Origin: Azoarcus sp031546845
Lineage (GTDB): Bacteria > Pseudomonadota > Gammaproteobacteria > Burkholderiales > Rhodocyclaceae
Assembly: GCA_031546845.1 (NCBI GenBank)
Contig: JAVBJT010000005.1
Location: forward strand, 1-64,000
Reading direction: 5' to 3'
DNA: 64,000 nt
Made by a program: the position numbers and the translations under genes. Under the pieces are notes generated by a model, which worked only from the letters and a program-made list of their open reading frames with translations, was not told where the DNA came from and made no database searches. Shown here piece by piece: positions 62,688 through 64,000 of the stretch (positions are counted from its first letter, which is position 1; every line of letters starts with the position of its first letter).

Positions 62688-63782
62688 ATGTCCTCTCGTT
62701 CCTCCTCCCCGAGTTTCCCCATTTCCGGTTTGCTCGGCTATTGCCGCGCCGGCTTCGAAAAAGAACTGGCCGCCGAACTCGACGACCTTGCCGCCGAGGC
62801 CGGGTTGATCGGTCATGTCCGCGCCGAGCCCGGTACCGCTTACGCCGCGTTTGAAACCTTCGAACCGGTGCCGGTGAGCGTACTGGGTGAGCATGCGGAT
62901 TGGCGTAGCCCGGTTTTCGCCCGCCAGTTGCTGCCCTGGTTCGCCCGCGTGAACGATCTGCCCGAGCGCGACCGCGCCACCCCGCTGGTGGCCGCCGCGC
63001 GGCAGGGCGGGCGGCGTTTCAGTGGTGTGGTGCTGGAAACGCCCGATACCGACGAAGCCAAGCAGCGCTCGGGTTTTTGCCGCCGTTTCGCCGGGCCGCT
63101 GGCGCGTGAGCTGGAAAAGGCCGGCGTGCTTCAACCCGACCGCGCCGGCCTGCCGGTGCTGCACATAATGTTCGCGGATGCCGCCAGCGCCTGGCTTGCC
63201 AGTGGCATGGACGGGCGTTGCGCGCCGTGGCCGATGGGCATTCCACGCCTGCGCATGCCGTCGGGCGCGCCGAGCCGCTCGACGCTGAAGCTGGCCGAGG
63301 CGTTCATGACCTTGCTGGGCGACGAGGAGCGCGAAGTGGCCTTGCGCGCCGGCATGCGCGCGGTCGACCTGGGCGCGGCGCCCGGCGGCTGGACGTGGCA
63401 GCTCGCCCAGCGCGGTATCCGTGTGACTGCAGTGGATAACGGCCCGATGCGCGCCACGGTGATGGCGACGGAGATGGTCGAGCACCTGCGTGCCGACGGT
63501 TTCGTCTGGCGTCCGTCGCGTCCGGTGGACTGGATGGTGTGCGACATGGTCGAGCAGCCTTCCCGCATCGCCACGCTGGCGGCGGATTGGATTGGCTCCG
63601 GGCGCTGCCGCCATACCGTGTTCAACCTCAAGCTGCCGATGAAGCGCCGGCTGCACGCGGTGGAGCAATGCCGGGATCTGGTCCGCAAGCGTCTGGCGAG
63701 CGTCGGCCCGTATGATTTACGTATCAAGCAGCTTTACCACGACCGGGAAGAGGTCACCGCGTATCTCACGCTGAGAAGATAG
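62688..63782 (+). CDS. rlmM: 23S rRNA 2'-O-ribose C2498 methyltransferase
   Basis: SAM-dependent methylase for C2498 of 23S rRNA. ATG 62688 fits the family (FPISGLLGYCRAGFEKELAAEL). The N-terminal THUMP domain precedes a Rossmann methylase with the SAM motif VDLGAAPGGWTWQLAQRG, then WMVCDMVEQPSR and the catalytic lysine segment VFNLKLPMKRR. Length 364 aa, as RlmM (366). The open frame upstream of 62688 lies in the divergent promoter region. Confidence 0.95.
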   Translation: MSSRSSSPSFPISGLLGYCRAGFEKELAAELDDLAAEAGLIGHVRAEPGTAYAAFETFEPVPVSVLGEHADWRSPVFARQLLPWFARVNDLPERDRATPLVAAARQGGRRFSGVVLETPDTDEAKQRSGFCRRFAGPLARELEKAGVLQPDRAGLPVLHIMFADAASAWLASGMDGRCAPWPMGIPRLRMPSGAPSRSTLKLAEAFMTLLGDEEREVALRAGMRAVDLGAAPGGWTWQLAQRGIRVTAVDNGPMRATVMATEMVEHLRADGFVWRPSRPVDWMVCDMVEQPSRIATLAADWIGSGRCRHTVFNLKLPMKRRLHAVEQCRDLVRKRLASVGPYDLRIKQLYHDREEVTAYLTLRR

Positions 63783-64000
63783 CCGAGCGCAGGGCGTCCG
63801 TCTGTTGGCGCTCGGTAAAATCGCTTGACGGATGAAGGGCTTGCCTGTGGGTGTGTATAATCCACAAGTTCTACTAATAGTAATTGGCCCGCCGGCTGGC
63901 GCGGATTTTTTCGGAGCGGCTTCGCTTCAAACAACGTGTATTCAGCCGTCGCGCCCGGCATCCCGCGTATCGCGGGGGCCGCTCAACAGAAAAGGCGCCC
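63783..64000. promoter_or_regulatory. Promoter-like leader region at the window end
   Basis: After rlmM there is no recognisable gene start. TATAAT occurs at 63856-63861, with TTGACG at 63825-63830 (25-base spacing, too wide for a standard pair). A perfect hairpin CCCGCG/CGCGGG is at 63962-63976. It could be the 5' region of a gene that begins beyond the window. Confidence 0.4.

Noticed and set aside
63734..63961. Minus-strand frame of 75 codons after rlmM
   Set aside because: No recognisable domain, overlaps the rlmM 3' end; likely chance.

Overview
The window looks like a chromosomal segment of a betaproteobacterium. Evidence for this: the smpB-ratA-ratB / DUF4124 / guaB-guaA block, ppiD convergent with fabI, recJ next to prfB, and generally GC-rich coding sequence (about 60-65% by eye). 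No rRNA, CRISPR array, replication origin or intact insertion sequence was seen. Most of the window is core metabolism and transport, with three patches of foreign or decayed DNA.

Layout. 1-3140: 3' part of an MdtC-like RND efflux permease and its outer-membrane channel. 3345-9025: a DUF2189 membrane protein, then prfB (with the programmed +1 frameshift), a decayed low-GC patch (VgrG fragment plus broken neighbouring gene), recJ and an RpfE/phosphoglycerate-mutase-like gene. 9284-12073: ppiD and fabI, convergent on a shared terminator. 12277-18117: an orphan sulfate-binding protein and a peptide ABC transporter lacking its ATPases. 18130-21276: the molybdate operon modABC-modE with a clear ModE operator upstream of modA. 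21397-25255: TonB-dependent siderophore receptor, PepSY membrane protein and a small membrane protein, with a Fur box. 25422-27665: selO and a secreted protein. 27680-33521: an aae-type aromatic-acid efflux operon with its divergent LysR regulator.

33539-38606: smpB, ratA, ratB, a DUF4124 protein, guaB and guaA. 38607-45721 is an accessory region at the 3' end of guaA. It holds an integrase stub, a frameshifted phosphoesterase remnant, a membrane protein, a large SF1 helicase with a C-terminal DUF2726 nuclease-like domain (a possible defence gene), an exported dikinase-like protein and an IS630-type transposase scrap. 45852-49522: yaiI, an alternative ribosomal protein S4 with a small partner gene behind a Fur-like box, a Sel1-repeat lipoprotein and an RbgA-type GTPase. 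49629-57224: putA, a DmeF/DmeR metal efflux pair with its operator, an outer-membrane beta-barrel protein, a VpsR-like sigma-54 activator and tRNA-Pro(CGG). 57295-63782: ispB, a small membrane protein, ugpB-ugpQ, a lipoprotein, an aldo/keto reductase and rlmM. The last 218 bases hold promoter-like sequence but no recognisable gene start.

The most unusual items are the helicase-nuclease in the guaA island, the signal-peptide-bearing dikinase with plant glucan-water-dikinase-like domain order, the Fur-box-controlled S4 paralogue, and the VgrG/unknown-gene remnant wedged between recJ and prfB.
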